Program-made: the position numbers and the translations under genes
Shown: positions 8,458 through 17,572 of the stretch, in pieces
Layout of the letters: each line of letters opens with the position of its first letter
How positions within the stretch are numbered: the first letter of the stretch is position 1
Source of the DNA: Fimbriimonas ginsengisoli Gsoil 348
GTDB lineage: Bacteria; Armatimonadota; Fimbriimonadia; Fimbriimonadales; Fimbriimonadaceae
Assembly: GCF_000724625.1 (NCBI RefSeq)
Contig: NZ_CP007139.1
Span: forward strand, 4,712,001-4,776,000
Direction: 5' to 3'
Length of the DNA: 64,000 bases
The notes under the pieces: generated by a model
Seen by the model: only the letters and a program-made list of their open reading frames with translations
What the model was told of the DNA's origin: nothing
Databases searched by the model: none

Positions 8458-10731
8458 TCAATGGACAGACCCATCAGTCCAGATCGTGACGACCGCCGTC
8501 GACTTTGCCGGAACGGCTACTTTCGGCCACCTAAGGTAGTTCGTGTAACCAAGCGGGTGCTTTGCCTGACCACGGCTCTCCGCAAACACGGAGACCTTGG
8601 CGTCGTAATCGGTCGGATTGGAGAGCTGGAGGGTGATGCCGCGGGCGGCGTGCTTGACGACTTTCGCGATCACATGGTCGAAGACAAACAGGTCGCCGGA
8701 GTCCGTACGCAAATAGATTCCAGGGATCTCGATCGCCATCATCAGGCCGTCGAGCTCACACCACGCATTTTGAGTTTGGATGAAGTTGCCGACCGCCCCC
8801 TTGCCCTCGGCATCCGTGGGTTGGATCCGCTCCATGGACGCGCCGAATCCGGTATGGCATGTTGGGTGGCCGGGCATATCGGTGGCCTCGACCTGTGCGT
8901 GCTGGATGTCGCGAAGCAACTCCGCGTACCGCCGATCCCCGGTCGCGCGAAACAGCTTAAACAGGTAGTCGCCGGAGGATGTGCAAATGCCGGGCGCGGC
9001 ATGCTTGTTCTGAGCGCTTGCCCATACCGCGCCGGCCATGTGGCCACCCAACCTGGCGATATCGCTTTGGGGTGGAAAAATGTAGTCGTAAGAGAGAACC
9101 CAGGAAGCGGCCAGAGCCGCTTCGTCTCGGGCCTTTCGGAGCCATCCGGAGTCGCCGGTTGCCCAGCAGAGCGCCATCAGCGACTCCAAGAAGCCGAAGG
9201 AGGACTCCGAATCGGGATCTTGCGAGATGTCGGCGCAGTGGCCGCCGGTGAATCCCCTCCCGACCACGTCGCGCCGGTAGTAGAAGTTGGCCGACTCTTT
9301 GGCGACGCGCAGGTACTCGGGATTGTTGAAATACTTCCCCGCCATCGCGAGCCCCGCGGGGAAAAGAGCGCCCGAGGTGGAGTTGAACACGGCGATTTCA
9401 CCCGTCTCGGGGTCTAGATACTGGCCAAACTCGCCGCGCTTCCTCCACATCGACTCGAAGGCGGCGGCGAGCCGCCGGGCGGATTGCTCCCACTCCGGCT
9501 TGATCTCGTTTCGGTGGCCCTGCGCGATCAGGATCTGGAAGAACTTGAAGAACATGACCAGCGCGTCGGCGTTCTTCCTGGTCAGCACAAATGGACGACC
9601 ATCGAGAGAGCGATCGGCGCGTATCAGTCCTTTCGCGGTGATCCCGCCATAGAAGAGCCCGCTCTTCCCTTGGAGCTTTGCGACTACGAAGTCGAGCTGC
9701 CGCTCGACATGCGCCCGTTCTAGGGGATCGCCGAGAGCCAGCATCGGGGTTTGCATGAATCCGCTGACCCAGCCGAGCTGAAAGTCTGGACTGTTTTCGG
9801 GAAGGTAGTAGCCGCCGACCGGTGCCTCTTGCCAGCGCTTTTTGAAGCGCGGCGCGATGGTCTCAGCCATCTTGCTCATCGGGACGAGGTTGCGAGGCTG
9901 GTTGGGTCCGGTCAATGCTTTTCGAACGGACAGGAGCTTGTTCAGGAGGTCCGGGATCCCTTTCGCCGGGAATGAATAGCTCTTAAACTTCAAGGTCAGC
10001 TCGTCGCCAGCTTTCCAATCGGCGCCCACATCGCCGCTCGGGCGAAATCCGCCGAACTCAGCCGCGCGCTCGCGCACCCCGGGAGCGCTGACGATGAAGC
10101 TGATTCGGTCCTGTACGGCGTTTTCTTCGATTCGCAAACCGTTGTTGCCGAATCGAGATTTTTGCTCGCACAGGAGGATGAACCCTTTCTTTTGGTTGGG
10201 CGAGTAATAAGCCACCGCCGGAATCGAAGCGTTGCCGGTCTGCAACTCGATCAGGGAGGACTTGCCCGGCTTCAGCTCGAGTCGAGGGTTATTCGACATC
10301 GTGACCGGCAGATTAGGGTTGAAGAACATCGAGCGCGGGTAGGCCGGCATATAGCCGTCACCGAGGGCGTGCAGGCGGTTGCCGTTGTAGATCGCGGCAG
10401 GCACGATCACGTAGTTCTTGGGCGTCCAACGCGCGAAGTCGAATGCCACGGCGACGCCGGCCGCCTTGGCGGCTCCCTTGACGAGGCGGAAGGTGACCTG
10501 GAAGGAATCGGACGATCCCCGGCGTTCGCAGCTCCAGAATGCTCCACCGACGGCGGAGGGGCGAGGAGCAACCTCCGTTGTCCGTTGGAGCTTCGAGCCT
10601 TCGTAGTCGCAGACAAGAAACCGAACCTGCTCCCTGCTCACGGCCACGTCGGGCATCATCGACTTCGTTTGTGCCGCGGCACTGGTCGCGGCAAGCATGC
10701 CACACCAGATCAGTGCGGGAACCTTGCTCAT
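8458..10731 (-). CDS. Large secreted protein, probable six-hairpin glycosidase-like
   Basis: 757 residues with a signal peptide (MSKVPALIWCGMLAATSAAA). Residues about 25-270 look beta-rich; from about 290 on the sequence is helical with many aromatic pairs (GWVSGFMQTPMLALG, ADALVMFFKFFQ, SFGFLESLMALCWATGDSGW), the look of an (alpha/alpha)6 barrel as in several glycoside hydrolase families. I cannot name the family or catalytic residues. Its start overlaps the stop of the 10728 gene by 4 bases (ATGA), so the two are one operon and probably act on the same polysaccharide. Confidence 0.6.
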   Translation of the reverse strand: MSKVPALIWCGMLAATSAAAQTKSMMPDVAVSREQVRFLVCDYEGSKLQRTTEVAPRPSAVGGAFWSCERRGSSDSFQVTFRLVKGAAKAAGVAVAFDFARWTPKNYVIVPAAIYNGNRLHALGDGYMPAYPRSMFFNPNLPVTMSNNPRLELKPGKSSLIELQTGNASIPAVAYYSPNQKKGFILLCEQKSRFGNNGLRIEENAVQDRISFIVSAPGVRERAAEFGGFRPSGDVGADWKAGDELTLKFKSYSFPAKGIPDLLNKLLSVRKALTGPNQPRNLVPMSKMAETIAPRFKKRWQEAPVGGYYLPENSPDFQLGWVSGFMQTPMLALGDPLERAHVERQLDFVVAKLQGKSGLFYGGITAKGLIRADRSLDGRPFVLTRKNADALVMFFKFFQILIAQGHRNEIKPEWEQSARRLAAAFESMWRKRGEFGQYLDPETGEIAVFNSTSGALFPAGLAMAGKYFNNPEYLRVAKESANFYYRRDVVGRGFTGGHCADISQDPDSESSFGFLESLMALCWATGDSGWLRKARDEAALAASWVLSYDYIFPPQSDIARLGGHMAGAVWASAQNKHAAPGICTSSGDYLFKLFRATGDRRYAELLRDIQHAQVEATDMPGHPTCHTGFGASMERIQPTDAEGKGAVGNFIQTQNAWCELDGLMMAIEIPGIYLRTDSGDLFVFDHVIAKVVKHAARGITLQLSNPTDYDAKVSVFAESRGQAKHPLGYTNYLRWPKVAVPAKSTAVVTIWTDGSVH

Positions 10732-13229
10732 CGAGGTGTCCTTGGAGGCAAGAGGATCGGTTTTTCCGCGAGCCAGACCGTGAGCTCGTACGGAGAGGCG
10801 GCTTGGCCGGTGAACGATACTCTTACCGTCGACTGACCTTTCGGGATTTGCACGCGACCACGAACGGTCAAGGGAGCAAGCTCCTTTCGGAACTTGTCGG
10901 CGAGATAGGCGCGGCCGTGCTTCGCTATGACGAACTGCCCCGCTTCTATCTTGTGGTCGCAGGCGACTTGACCTCCCTCCGGGAGATCGATGGTAAGCCC
11001 GGTAACCGGCGACGCTATCCGAAGGGAAAATTGAAGCGGCTGCTCGGCGTAAGGGTTAGTTACTTCGCCCGAAGTTAGGCGTAGCTCGCGGATTGGGACC
11101 AGAGCGAGCGTTCCATCGGCACGGCTCTCTAGGTGGAATTTGCGGTTCAAATCCCGGAGGAGCGACTTCACGGCCGGCGTGAAGGCCCCGCGGGCGCGGG
11201 CATCCTCCCAAGTGCGGAACGCTTTGAATATCTCATCCTTCTCCCCGCTCGGCTCGACCGCGTCCTGGCTGAGTCCCAGCATGTAGGTCGCATCCCAGCC
11301 GATCGCCTTCGCCTGAAGGTTCTCGGCATCGTAGACGGACCAGTCGCGATGATAGTCCTGGATGCCGAAGGTGGGTGGGAAGTAGCTGTTGCCGAGGCCG
11401 TTTCTCACGTCTTTCCCTTCGATTCCCCAGCGGTTGAGAACCGGGTCGAACATGTTGGCGCCGCCTCCCACGTTGCAAACGCTCATGTACTCCCAACCTC
11501 CCGCGAAGACACAGGAGCCCATGATTCGAGGCGCCTTGCCGTTTGTTAGTTTGCCGAAAGTCTCGACGAATCTGCGGAGGAATCTGCGAACGCCGAAGTA
11601 CCCGTGGTTTTGATAGAGCGTGCTTTCGAGCCCATCGAAATCGATGTACTCCATCCCGTTTTCCACCAGCACCTTGGCATAGTAGTCGGCGTAGTCGAGC
11701 ATGCCGGCCATGTCCGGCACAAAGCCGCCGTAGCAGTTCATTTGGAGCTTAGCAAGCTCGCTCCCCGCCGGGTGCGGCAGGGCGGCCGTGCCGTATTGCC
11801 CGCGTTGGATCCCTTTGAGAGTGTAGGGTGGTCGGTCGGAAATGCCGGAGTATTTCAGGATCTCGGTTCCGATGCGGATCGCGTTCGATCCATCGCGCAT
11901 CGGCCAAGTCCCATCCTCGGCGAGAAAGGAAGGGTCGTCGACCGTAATCTCGGTGTCGGTTGGAGTGATCTCGCGCGCAAGCTTGGTCCGAAGAACGGTT
12001 TGAAGCTTCGGGCTGGCGTCGGGAGTGACGTCCGAGTTTCGCCCCGCTTGGGCGAAGAGGCAAAGGGTGTGCAGTCCGTACTTTATGCCGTGGCGGCCGA
12101 GCTCGCGGGTGTATTCGCGGTAGGTCAGCTTCCGGCCGTCGGAAAACCCCACCCTCGGTCCAAGCCAATGGTCGGCGGGATCCGCATAATATTCCCCCTG
12201 CGCCTCGTCTTGCACCGCGTGCAATCCGAGCGCATCGGCGTATTCGATCAGCTTGTCGTGAGGGCCGGTCCAAGCGATATCGGTCTTAAATCCCCGCGGG
12301 TCGCGCACCCACTTTCCATCCATCTTCACATGGGGGAGATGCTCTGCGTCGGCGATTTCTTCGAGTACCGCGAGGCCGTCTCGGTCCGGACAGGCGTATA
12401 GGGCGACTCCGGAACCAATGAAATCGACGTTCACCGGGTCGGTGACCTGGTGTCGAGGCCGGGATCCGGGGAAATGCGGAAGTAGGGAAAAGGTGAATGT
12501 GCGAGGGCGGCGGCGGTCTCGCGAGTGGTAGGCCAGGCTCGATCCATAGGCCGGCTCGAGGCGGCAGCCAGTGCCATAGACCATCTGGAAATACTCCTCG
12601 GGATGGGAGTAAAACGCAACGTCACTGACCCCGTCCCCCCCGATGTTAAACGTCTGCCCCTCTTTGAGCCCCGCCGGAAGCGGCAAAGTCTTGGGATCGG
12701 GCGAATGCACGTAATACTGCATGCCGTAGGCATCCCCCGGCGAAGGCGCGCCCGCGATCGTATTGTCATCGAGTCCGACCATCCCAATCGCCCAATCGTC
12801 CTCCCGAACGACCCCGATGAGGTCTCCGATCCGCTTGGAGACGGTCGTCCTGATCGGACCCCACACTACGTCGTCGACGTTCTCCCGGTGGGTGAGCGAG
12901 AGAAGTTGAAACCGGAAGTAGCGGCTTTTGGCTTGGGTTTTTACCCGGGCGACCGCTCCGTTCCTGTACCTAAGTTCGATTTCTCCGTTTGATGCGGCTG
13001 AGGCGGAGTCGGGAGCCATCAGATCGTTGTCCGGTTGACCGGCACGGTGGAGACTCAACAGAGGAGACGGCCGGCCAGCCGGGCTATATTCCCTACCCGT
13101 CGCCTGGGATACCAGTGAAGTGACCCAGCCGTGACTGTTCACCACGATGCGAGCATCTCGCGACTGAAGAATCAGCAACCTGGCAGGTTGCATTGGAAGC
13201 AAGGCAAGGAAAATCAGTGAGGCAATCAT
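10728..13229 (-). CDS. Large secreted protein, probable TIM-barrel glycoside hydrolase
   Basis: 833 residues with a hydrophobic N-terminus (MIASLIFLALLPMQPARLLI). An N-terminal beta domain (about 1-290) is followed by a region that looks like a TIM barrel: GFKTDIAWTGPHDKLIEYAD, RELGRHGIKYGLHTLCLF, and GMEYIDFDGLES. The Asp in IDFDG is the sort of residue that acts as nucleophile in retaining alpha-galactosidase-like clans, but this is an inference. A C-terminal beta domain follows. First gene of a two-gene operon, coupled to the 8458 gene. Confidence 0.6.
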   Translation of the reverse strand: MIASLIFLALLPMQPARLLILQSRDARIVVNSHGWVTSLVSQATGREYSPAGRPSPLLSLHRAGQPDNDLMAPDSASAASNGEIELRYRNGAVARVKTQAKSRYFRFQLLSLTHRENVDDVVWGPIRTTVSKRIGDLIGVVREDDWAIGMVGLDDNTIAGAPSPGDAYGMQYYVHSPDPKTLPLPAGLKEGQTFNIGGDGVSDVAFYSHPEEYFQMVYGTGCRLEPAYGSSLAYHSRDRRRPRTFTFSLLPHFPGSRPRHQVTDPVNVDFIGSGVALYACPDRDGLAVLEEIADAEHLPHVKMDGKWVRDPRGFKTDIAWTGPHDKLIEYADALGLHAVQDEAQGEYYADPADHWLGPRVGFSDGRKLTYREYTRELGRHGIKYGLHTLCLFAQAGRNSDVTPDASPKLQTVLRTKLAREITPTDTEITVDDPSFLAEDGTWPMRDGSNAIRIGTEILKYSGISDRPPYTLKGIQRGQYGTAALPHPAGSELAKLQMNCYGGFVPDMAGMLDYADYYAKVLVENGMEYIDFDGLESTLYQNHGYFGVRRFLRRFVETFGKLTNGKAPRIMGSCVFAGGWEYMSVCNVGGGANMFDPVLNRWGIEGKDVRNGLGNSYFPPTFGIQDYHRDWSVYDAENLQAKAIGWDATYMLGLSQDAVEPSGEKDEIFKAFRTWEDARARGAFTPAVKSLLRDLNRKFHLESRADGTLALVPIRELRLTSGEVTNPYAEQPLQFSLRIASPVTGLTIDLPEGGQVACDHKIEAGQFVIAKHGRAYLADKFRKELAPLTVRGRVQIPKGQSTVRVSFTGQAASPYELTVWLAEKPILLPPRTPR

Positions 13230-13316
13230 AAGTTTCGAAGGTTTCCGCTCGCGTCCTTCACCTAAGTCATTCTATTGCCGACGGCCCGCAGGAGGTCAGG
13301 GGGCGAGCGGGCTCCT

Positions 13317-13688
13317 TTAGAGACGAGCCTTTATCGCGGAGCGTTGAAGATATCTAGCTACCTGAAAACCCGCTCGAATTCGCTTTCCGGCATGTTTCGC
13401 GGTAGGCGCCGCTACCATCAGGATTCGAGGTGGGTCGCCAGCGAAAGCCTCAAATGCTTCATGGAGCGTGGTGCCAACGATTGGCATCCGGGCCGGGTTG
13501 AGGAGCCGCTTCGGTCTACTTCGAAGTTCAGGGTTGAACGCCGATCCGCACTTCAAGGAATCGATTATCGTTCGGCAGGCGTCTGAGCCCATGGCAAAAA
13601 GTTCGAATCCCGTGCGGTGTACCAATTCATGTGTTACCTGAAATGTCGTAATGTGCTGGCTTAAGACACTCGCGTCAACCGCGAAGCA
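13317..13688 (-). pseudogene. N-truncated fragment with a HELVH metallopeptidase-like motif
   Basis: The frame is open from 13688 to the stop at 13317 but has no plausible start before an internal ATG at 13592. In the upstream part it reads HITTFQVTHELVHRTGFELF, which holds a zinc-protease-like HExxH motif. The rest (GSDACRTIIDSLKCGSAFNP and TLHEAFEAFAGDPPRI) is not recognised. An N-terminal domain is missing, so this is probably a remnant rather than a working 102-residue protein. Confidence 0.4.
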
Positions 13689-13815
13689 TTAAACGGGCAA
13701 AACCCGTTAGAAGGGGTCTAGGGCATGTCCTACTTCGAGCTTCAGATGCTCCGGCGTGACGATATCTGCGCCCATATGCTGTCGCACGCAACAAACGCCG
13801 CTAGAATGGGCTCAT

Positions 13816-14964
13816 ATGTACCCCCCTCCCGACGTTCCACGTAGGAAGCCGCGCTGGAGTTATTTCCTCGTTGCGGTGGGAGTGTTTATGTTCGTCTTGC
13901 CAGTGATATTCATGATGGCCGGCATGCTTGGCCTGGGGCGTGTGGTGACCACTCACGATTACGCACACGACGTTCATGAGAAGGATGTTACGGCCACCCA
14001 GATGGGCATCGGTGGCACGGTTGCCATCCCGGCTCCGAATGGCGTCGAGATGACGGACGTCGCCTCCGGCGACACCAAGACTTGGTACCAGCCGACCGGC
14101 GATTGGCGTATCTGGGGAGTTGCTGGCCCGAACAGAAACCGACTCGCCATTTTCACCGAGAACGATATGTCCGCGAAACTTCATCGGCTGAACACGCTCG
14201 ACATGGGTTCGGGGGTGGTCCGACGACTATTTGAACGCCCGGGCGATGCCCTGTGGGACCATGCGATTAGCGACAATATGGTGGTCGCCGGTGCGTCTGA
14301 CGTGGCCGTGATCGCCGACGGAGTGGGCAACGAGCAGCTTCACGCTCCCGAGGCATACATGCCTGTTTGCGATCTCGAACGGGTTGACCTCACGACAGGA
14401 GCCACTCGGAGGTTCAAGGTAAGGGCATTCGAGAGCACCATGGCGATCTCCGGCGATGGCCGCTACGTTTTCTACGTAGCGGGGCTTGATAGCAATAGGG
14501 CGGCCAGGCTGCAGAACCTTTCCGCGCCGAAGTCCGCTCCTACCGAAGGTCCAACTCCGGTCGTCTTTCGCTTAGATATGGTGTCCGGGAGATCGACTGC
14601 TCTATTCCCCGGATGGAACGTCACTGGCGACCCCGACGATGGCCTCGTCTTAATTAGCGACTACGACGGTAACGTGACCGTCTTTGACTTGACAACCTTG
14701 CGTTCTAGGCCGTTCTCAAAACCCAACTACGTTCACACGCCGCTTGGCCTTGTGGGAGGAAGCATCCTTATCTCACGCGCGATGCAAGCTCGGCGCGAGG
14801 ACGTAGAGTTGACTCGGTTCAATGGTTTGCCAGGCCCACGACCAATGCCGCGTGTCGTAGCGTACGACGGGAAAGGCAGGCGAATCGCCACCTTAGTGAA
14901 GGCCTTCGACCCTCGCCACCAAGCCAGTTACAGCCCGTGGCCAAAGCCAATCACGAAGAGATAG
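13816..14964 (+). CDS. Membrane-anchored beta-propeller-like protein
   Basis: 382 residues from ATG 13816. The N-terminus is basic, then one strong membrane segment (SYFLVAVGVFMFVLPVIFMM). The rest shows repeated strands of a WD40/TolB-like propeller: GDWRIWGVAGPNRNRLAIFT, MAISGDGRYVFYVAG, and DDGLVLISDYDGNVTVFDLT. It probably sits in the inner membrane with the propeller outside. No enzyme motif is seen; a scaffold or sensor role is possible. Confidence 0.6.
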   Translation: MYPPPDVPRRKPRWSYFLVAVGVFMFVLPVIFMMAGMLGLGRVVTTHDYAHDVHEKDVTATQMGIGGTVAIPAPNGVEMTDVASGDTKTWYQPTGDWRIWGVAGPNRNRLAIFTENDMSAKLHRLNTLDMGSGVVRRLFERPGDALWDHAISDNMVVAGASDVAVIADGVGNEQLHAPEAYMPVCDLERVDLTTGATRRFKVRAFESTMAISGDGRYVFYVAGLDSNRAARLQNLSAPKSAPTEGPTPVVFRLDMVSGRSTALFPGWNVTGDPDDGLVLISDYDGNVTVFDLTTLRSRPFSKPNYVHTPLGLVGGSILISRAMQARREDVELTRFNGLPGPRPMPRVVAYDGKGRRIATLVKAFDPRHQASYSPWPKPITKR

Positions 14965-15264
14965 TCGGGAGGCTCGTAGGTGACGCTCAAGTTGCCACAT
15001 TCGGCTACTGGGGTCCACTCGAACGATTAATTCGGCAAAGGAATGACATATGGAACCGCAATAGCGAGATTTGCGAGCATTCGACTTCGGGATCGTCACA
15101 TCAGGCTCTTCGATGAGAGGATGGCCCGAGCAAGCTGCTTGTCGAATTCGGTCCCATTCAATTGCGTCTACCCAAGGAGCAGAGTTCCAAACCTGCTCCG
15201 TGCGGTGTACATGCCGTCTTGAGCCTAGAGTCCAGTACATGACGGGACGGGATTCAAACGTCAA
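14928..15264 (-). pseudogene. Frame-broken gene remnant, unknown family
   Basis: One minus frame reads WVDAIEWDRIRQAACSGHPL and PDVTIPKSNARKSRYCG; near 15020 a more protein-like text continues in another frame (FEWTPVAECGNLSVTYEPPD) and stops at 14928, inside the 3' end of the gene at 13816. One frameshift would join them. No family is recognised. It abuts the S51 remnant at 15265, which suggests both are leftovers of one lost segment. Confidence 0.3.
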
Positions 15265-15810
15265 TCACCTCGGAGGCCAGAAAAGACGATTGTTGCGGTA
15301 GCTACTTAGCAGTTTCCAGGTTCCCTCAGAAACAACCTCGACGGTTCCGTTCACAACCTTGAATGCGGTGTGAATATCGGAAACGTAGGCTTTGTTACCG
15401 ATTTCCGCTGCCCACTTCTCTGCGTTCTCCATCGTGTTCCACGGGCAGCCATCGGCGCCCGAGTGGGGAAAGATCGAGAAGTCTACGACTCCTAAGGCTC
15501 GATCGCCTCCTCCGGGAGGATTCCAGCCTACAAAGTCCGATCCGATGCGGGGCGTCATCACCATGCTTCCGGCGCTTAAGCCAACCCAAAGCTTATCGTC
15601 CAAGTTCGGCAGGAGGTCCGCAAGACCGGATTCTCCCATCCAGTGGGCCAGGTAAAGGGCGTCGCCGCCATTCACAAGGAGGGCATCCGAGGCCTCAATC
15701 CAGCCCACCCAGCGCTCGTTGTTGAGGCTGGGGTGCAAATCGCAGTCGATCAGCGGAGTAGATTTTTGAAGTTCTACGAGGCGTTTGAGCGCGGCGGCAA
15801 GCCACGCTAG
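15265..15810 (-). pseudogene. N-truncated peptidase S51 (dipeptidase E-like) remnant
   Basis: The frame is open from 15810 to the stop at 15265 but has no ATG; the first usable start is TTG 15738. It carries ALLVNGGDALYLAHWM and the nucleophile elbow VGLSAGSMVM of the S51 family, then SDIHTAFKVVNG near the end. S51 peptidases are about 220-235 residues; here the first strands of the Rossmann-like fold are missing. It could make a 157-residue protein from TTG, but an active enzyme is unlikely. Confidence 0.6.
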
Positions 15811-15898
15811 TTACGGGCGAGGATGGTCCGGGCCAACAGCCTCTGGGATTCTGTCGCACTCCTGGCAGAACAGAGAAACGGCGGCGTATGATCCGGGA

Positions 15899-16453
15899 AT
15901 GTCCACCTCCGCACTTCCCGATCTCTGCGGTCTAGTTCGTGCTCGGTCGCGAGAGAATCAACAAGCGATGGAAAGGCTCGATGGGCTCCCCGGTCCACAA
16001 ATCGCCATCCTTCGGGAAGAAATGGAATCTCTGGTCAAGGTTATGTACCTCCTGCGGCTCGATATGGGCGAAAGGGAGGCAACCGCGCGGAACGTTTTAG
16101 ACGGAAGAGGCTTCTGCGACCCGAGCGGGCAACCGATCACAGACCAAGAAATGCTCGCGGTTGCGGGGACCCTTCACGGATGGGCAAAAATCGTTTACAC
16201 CTTTGCCCGGGTGTTCATCCATTTCGCGTCGCTTTATTCCTTCGCGAGTCGTGACCCGCTTGACCAACTGACTACTGCCGAGCGGCGAACGATTGTCGAT
16301 CACTTGAACGGCTGCCACGAAGGGCGTCTCAACGACAAATCGCCGTTTGATGCGCTTGCCCCTCTTCTCGTTCGCGTCTTCAACAACATATCGATGAACC
16401 TGACATGCTATCTGGCAATTCTCGAAGCCGGAAGATCGATAGAGCCTGTGTAA
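15899..16453 (+). CDS. Protein of unknown function, helical
   Basis: 184 residues from ATG 15899 (MSTSALPDLCGLVRARSREN); an upstream in-frame extension to 15785 runs over the antisense S51 remnant and is unlikely. The sequence is helix-rich with no signal peptide (LREEMESLVKVMYLLRLDMG, KIVYTFARVFIHFASLYSFA). No family is recognised. Its stop is 5 bases from the convergent VOC fragment. Confidence 0.5.
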   Translation: MSTSALPDLCGLVRARSRENQQAMERLDGLPGPQIAILREEMESLVKVMYLLRLDMGEREATARNVLDGRGFCDPSGQPITDQEMLAVAGTLHGWAKIVYTFARVFIHFASLYSFASRDPLDQLTTAERRTIVDHLNGCHEGRLNDKSPFDALAPLLVRVFNNISMNLTCYLAILEAGRSIEPV

Positions 16454-16458
16454 GGCCC

Positions 16459-16706
16459 CTACGGTTTCCAGTCGCCGTCGGCGGTTCCATCCGGACTTAC
16501 CGCCACCACCTTGTACCCCTCCGGGTCTTTCATCCAAATCTCCCAGTGGTTGGGCCCGCCATTCCGATCGGGAGGATTACAGTGCTTGTCGAGCAGAATT
16601 TCCACCCCCATCTCATGCGCTCGCTCCACCAACGCGTCGAAATCGTCGACCTCAAACCAGATCGGCGGCCCAATGCAGAGTGGCTGAGTCTGATCCGCGA
16701 TCACGG
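16459..16706 (-). pseudogene. Truncated copy of the VOC gene at 19759-20175
   Basis: The last 80 or so codons of the VOC protein at 19759 recur here nearly unchanged (IWFEVDDFDALVERAHEMGV, NPPDRNGGPNHWEIWMKDPE, ending DGDWKP instead of DGEWKP). Similarity stops near 16706, after QTQPL and IADQ, and no start codon suits. The first half of the glyoxalase fold is missing. A recent partial duplication of about 250 bases explains it. Confidence 0.8.
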
Positions 16707-16807
16707 GCCGCGAGGATCTGGAACGTCGGTGACGTTGGAATCCTGGAGGTTGCGGCCTTTGTGTCCCGCAACGATCGGGGCAGTTTGCGCAAGTAAACTT
16801 CGAGCCG

Positions 16808-17290
16808 ATGAACGATCGGACGGTGTTCCGCGCGGCGGAGGTGGCGGACTTGCCGCAGATGGTGCAGCTTTCGCATGAATACCGGCTCCAACTTAGTACG
16901 TTCCAGCCAACCATGTGGCGGATGTCGGAGGACGGAGACCGCATCCAGATCGACTATTTCGGCCACTTGCTCCAGCAGGGAAACGTCGCCGCTGTCGTGG
17001 CAATGAAATCTGATCGGGTGGCGGCATTTGCGATCGGAAGCCTAGTCCCGGCCCCGCCGGTCTACGCTCCAGGTGGACTCACCTTCCTAATCGACGATTT
17101 CGCCATTGCCGAAAACGAGAGTTGGGACACGCTGGGCCAGCAGGTTCTATCAGAGATGATCCTCTTGGCAACCGCGCGGGGCGCCGTGCAGGCCGTCGTT
17201 ATCTGCCCCAACCTCCTCGAAGACAAGCGACTCGCCCTCTCATCTTCCGGCTTTACCGTTGCCTCCGAATGGTGGGTTCGCAACCTCTGA
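16808..17290 (+). CDS. GNAT-like acetyltransferase family protein
   Basis: 160 residues. It begins FRAAEVADLPQMVQLSHEYR, the usual GNAT first strand and helix, and continues through VAAVVAMKSDRVAAFAIGSL and LTFLIDDFAIAENESWDTLG. The acetyl-CoA loop (Q/RxxGxG/A) is replaced by DTLGQQVLSEM, so it is a divergent member, and the C-terminal SSSGFTVASEWWVR fits the last GNAT strands. Substrate unknown. Confidence 0.65.
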   Translation: MNDRTVFRAAEVADLPQMVQLSHEYRLQLSTFQPTMWRMSEDGDRIQIDYFGHLLQQGNVAAVVAMKSDRVAAFAIGSLVPAPPVYAPGGLTFLIDDFAIAENESWDTLGQQVLSEMILLATARGAVQAVVICPNLLEDKRLALSSSGFTVASEWWVRNL

Positions 17291-17350
17291 CCGCGGGCTG
17301 CCCTAGGCCGGCCACTATCGCTCCGCCAAAACCGATTGCGTTCCCATTTT

Positions 17351-17377
17351 ACGGGGGCGACGAACAGTCGCCCCCGT
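17351..17377. terminator. Perfect hairpin between convergent units
   Basis: ACGGGGGCGAC (17351-17361) pairs with GTCGCCCCCGT (17367-17377) across GAACA. It lies between the stop of the GNAT gene and the VOC fragment on the other strand. There is no T-run on either side, so terminator function is probable rather than sure. Confidence 0.5.
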
Positions 17378-17387
17378 GAGGAACCGT

Positions 17388-17565
17388 TCACTGAGCGAAA
17401 AGAATCAAGTTGCCGTCTGGGTCCGTGACGATGAAGGTACGAGATCCCCAAGGTTCGGTGCGGAGAGTTTGGTGGAACTCCACTCCGTTGGCTTGGTACT
17501 GCAGAAAGAGCGCCTTAATCGAATCGACACAAATAGTAGCCGAGAGATAACGCGCAGGCACTCTT
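17388..17565 (-). pseudogene. C-terminal fragment of another VOC (glyoxalase-fold) gene
   Basis: Just past the stop of the 17573 gene the minus strand reads VISATICVDSIKALFLQYQA, then FHQTLRTEPWGSRTFIVTDP and DGNLILFAQ before TGA 17388. This is the last third of a bleomycin-resistance-type VOC protein (the EPWG...DPDGN motif) and differs from the 19759 gene. No start is available, so it is a remnant. Confidence 0.65.
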
Positions 17566-17572
17566 CAAGGCG

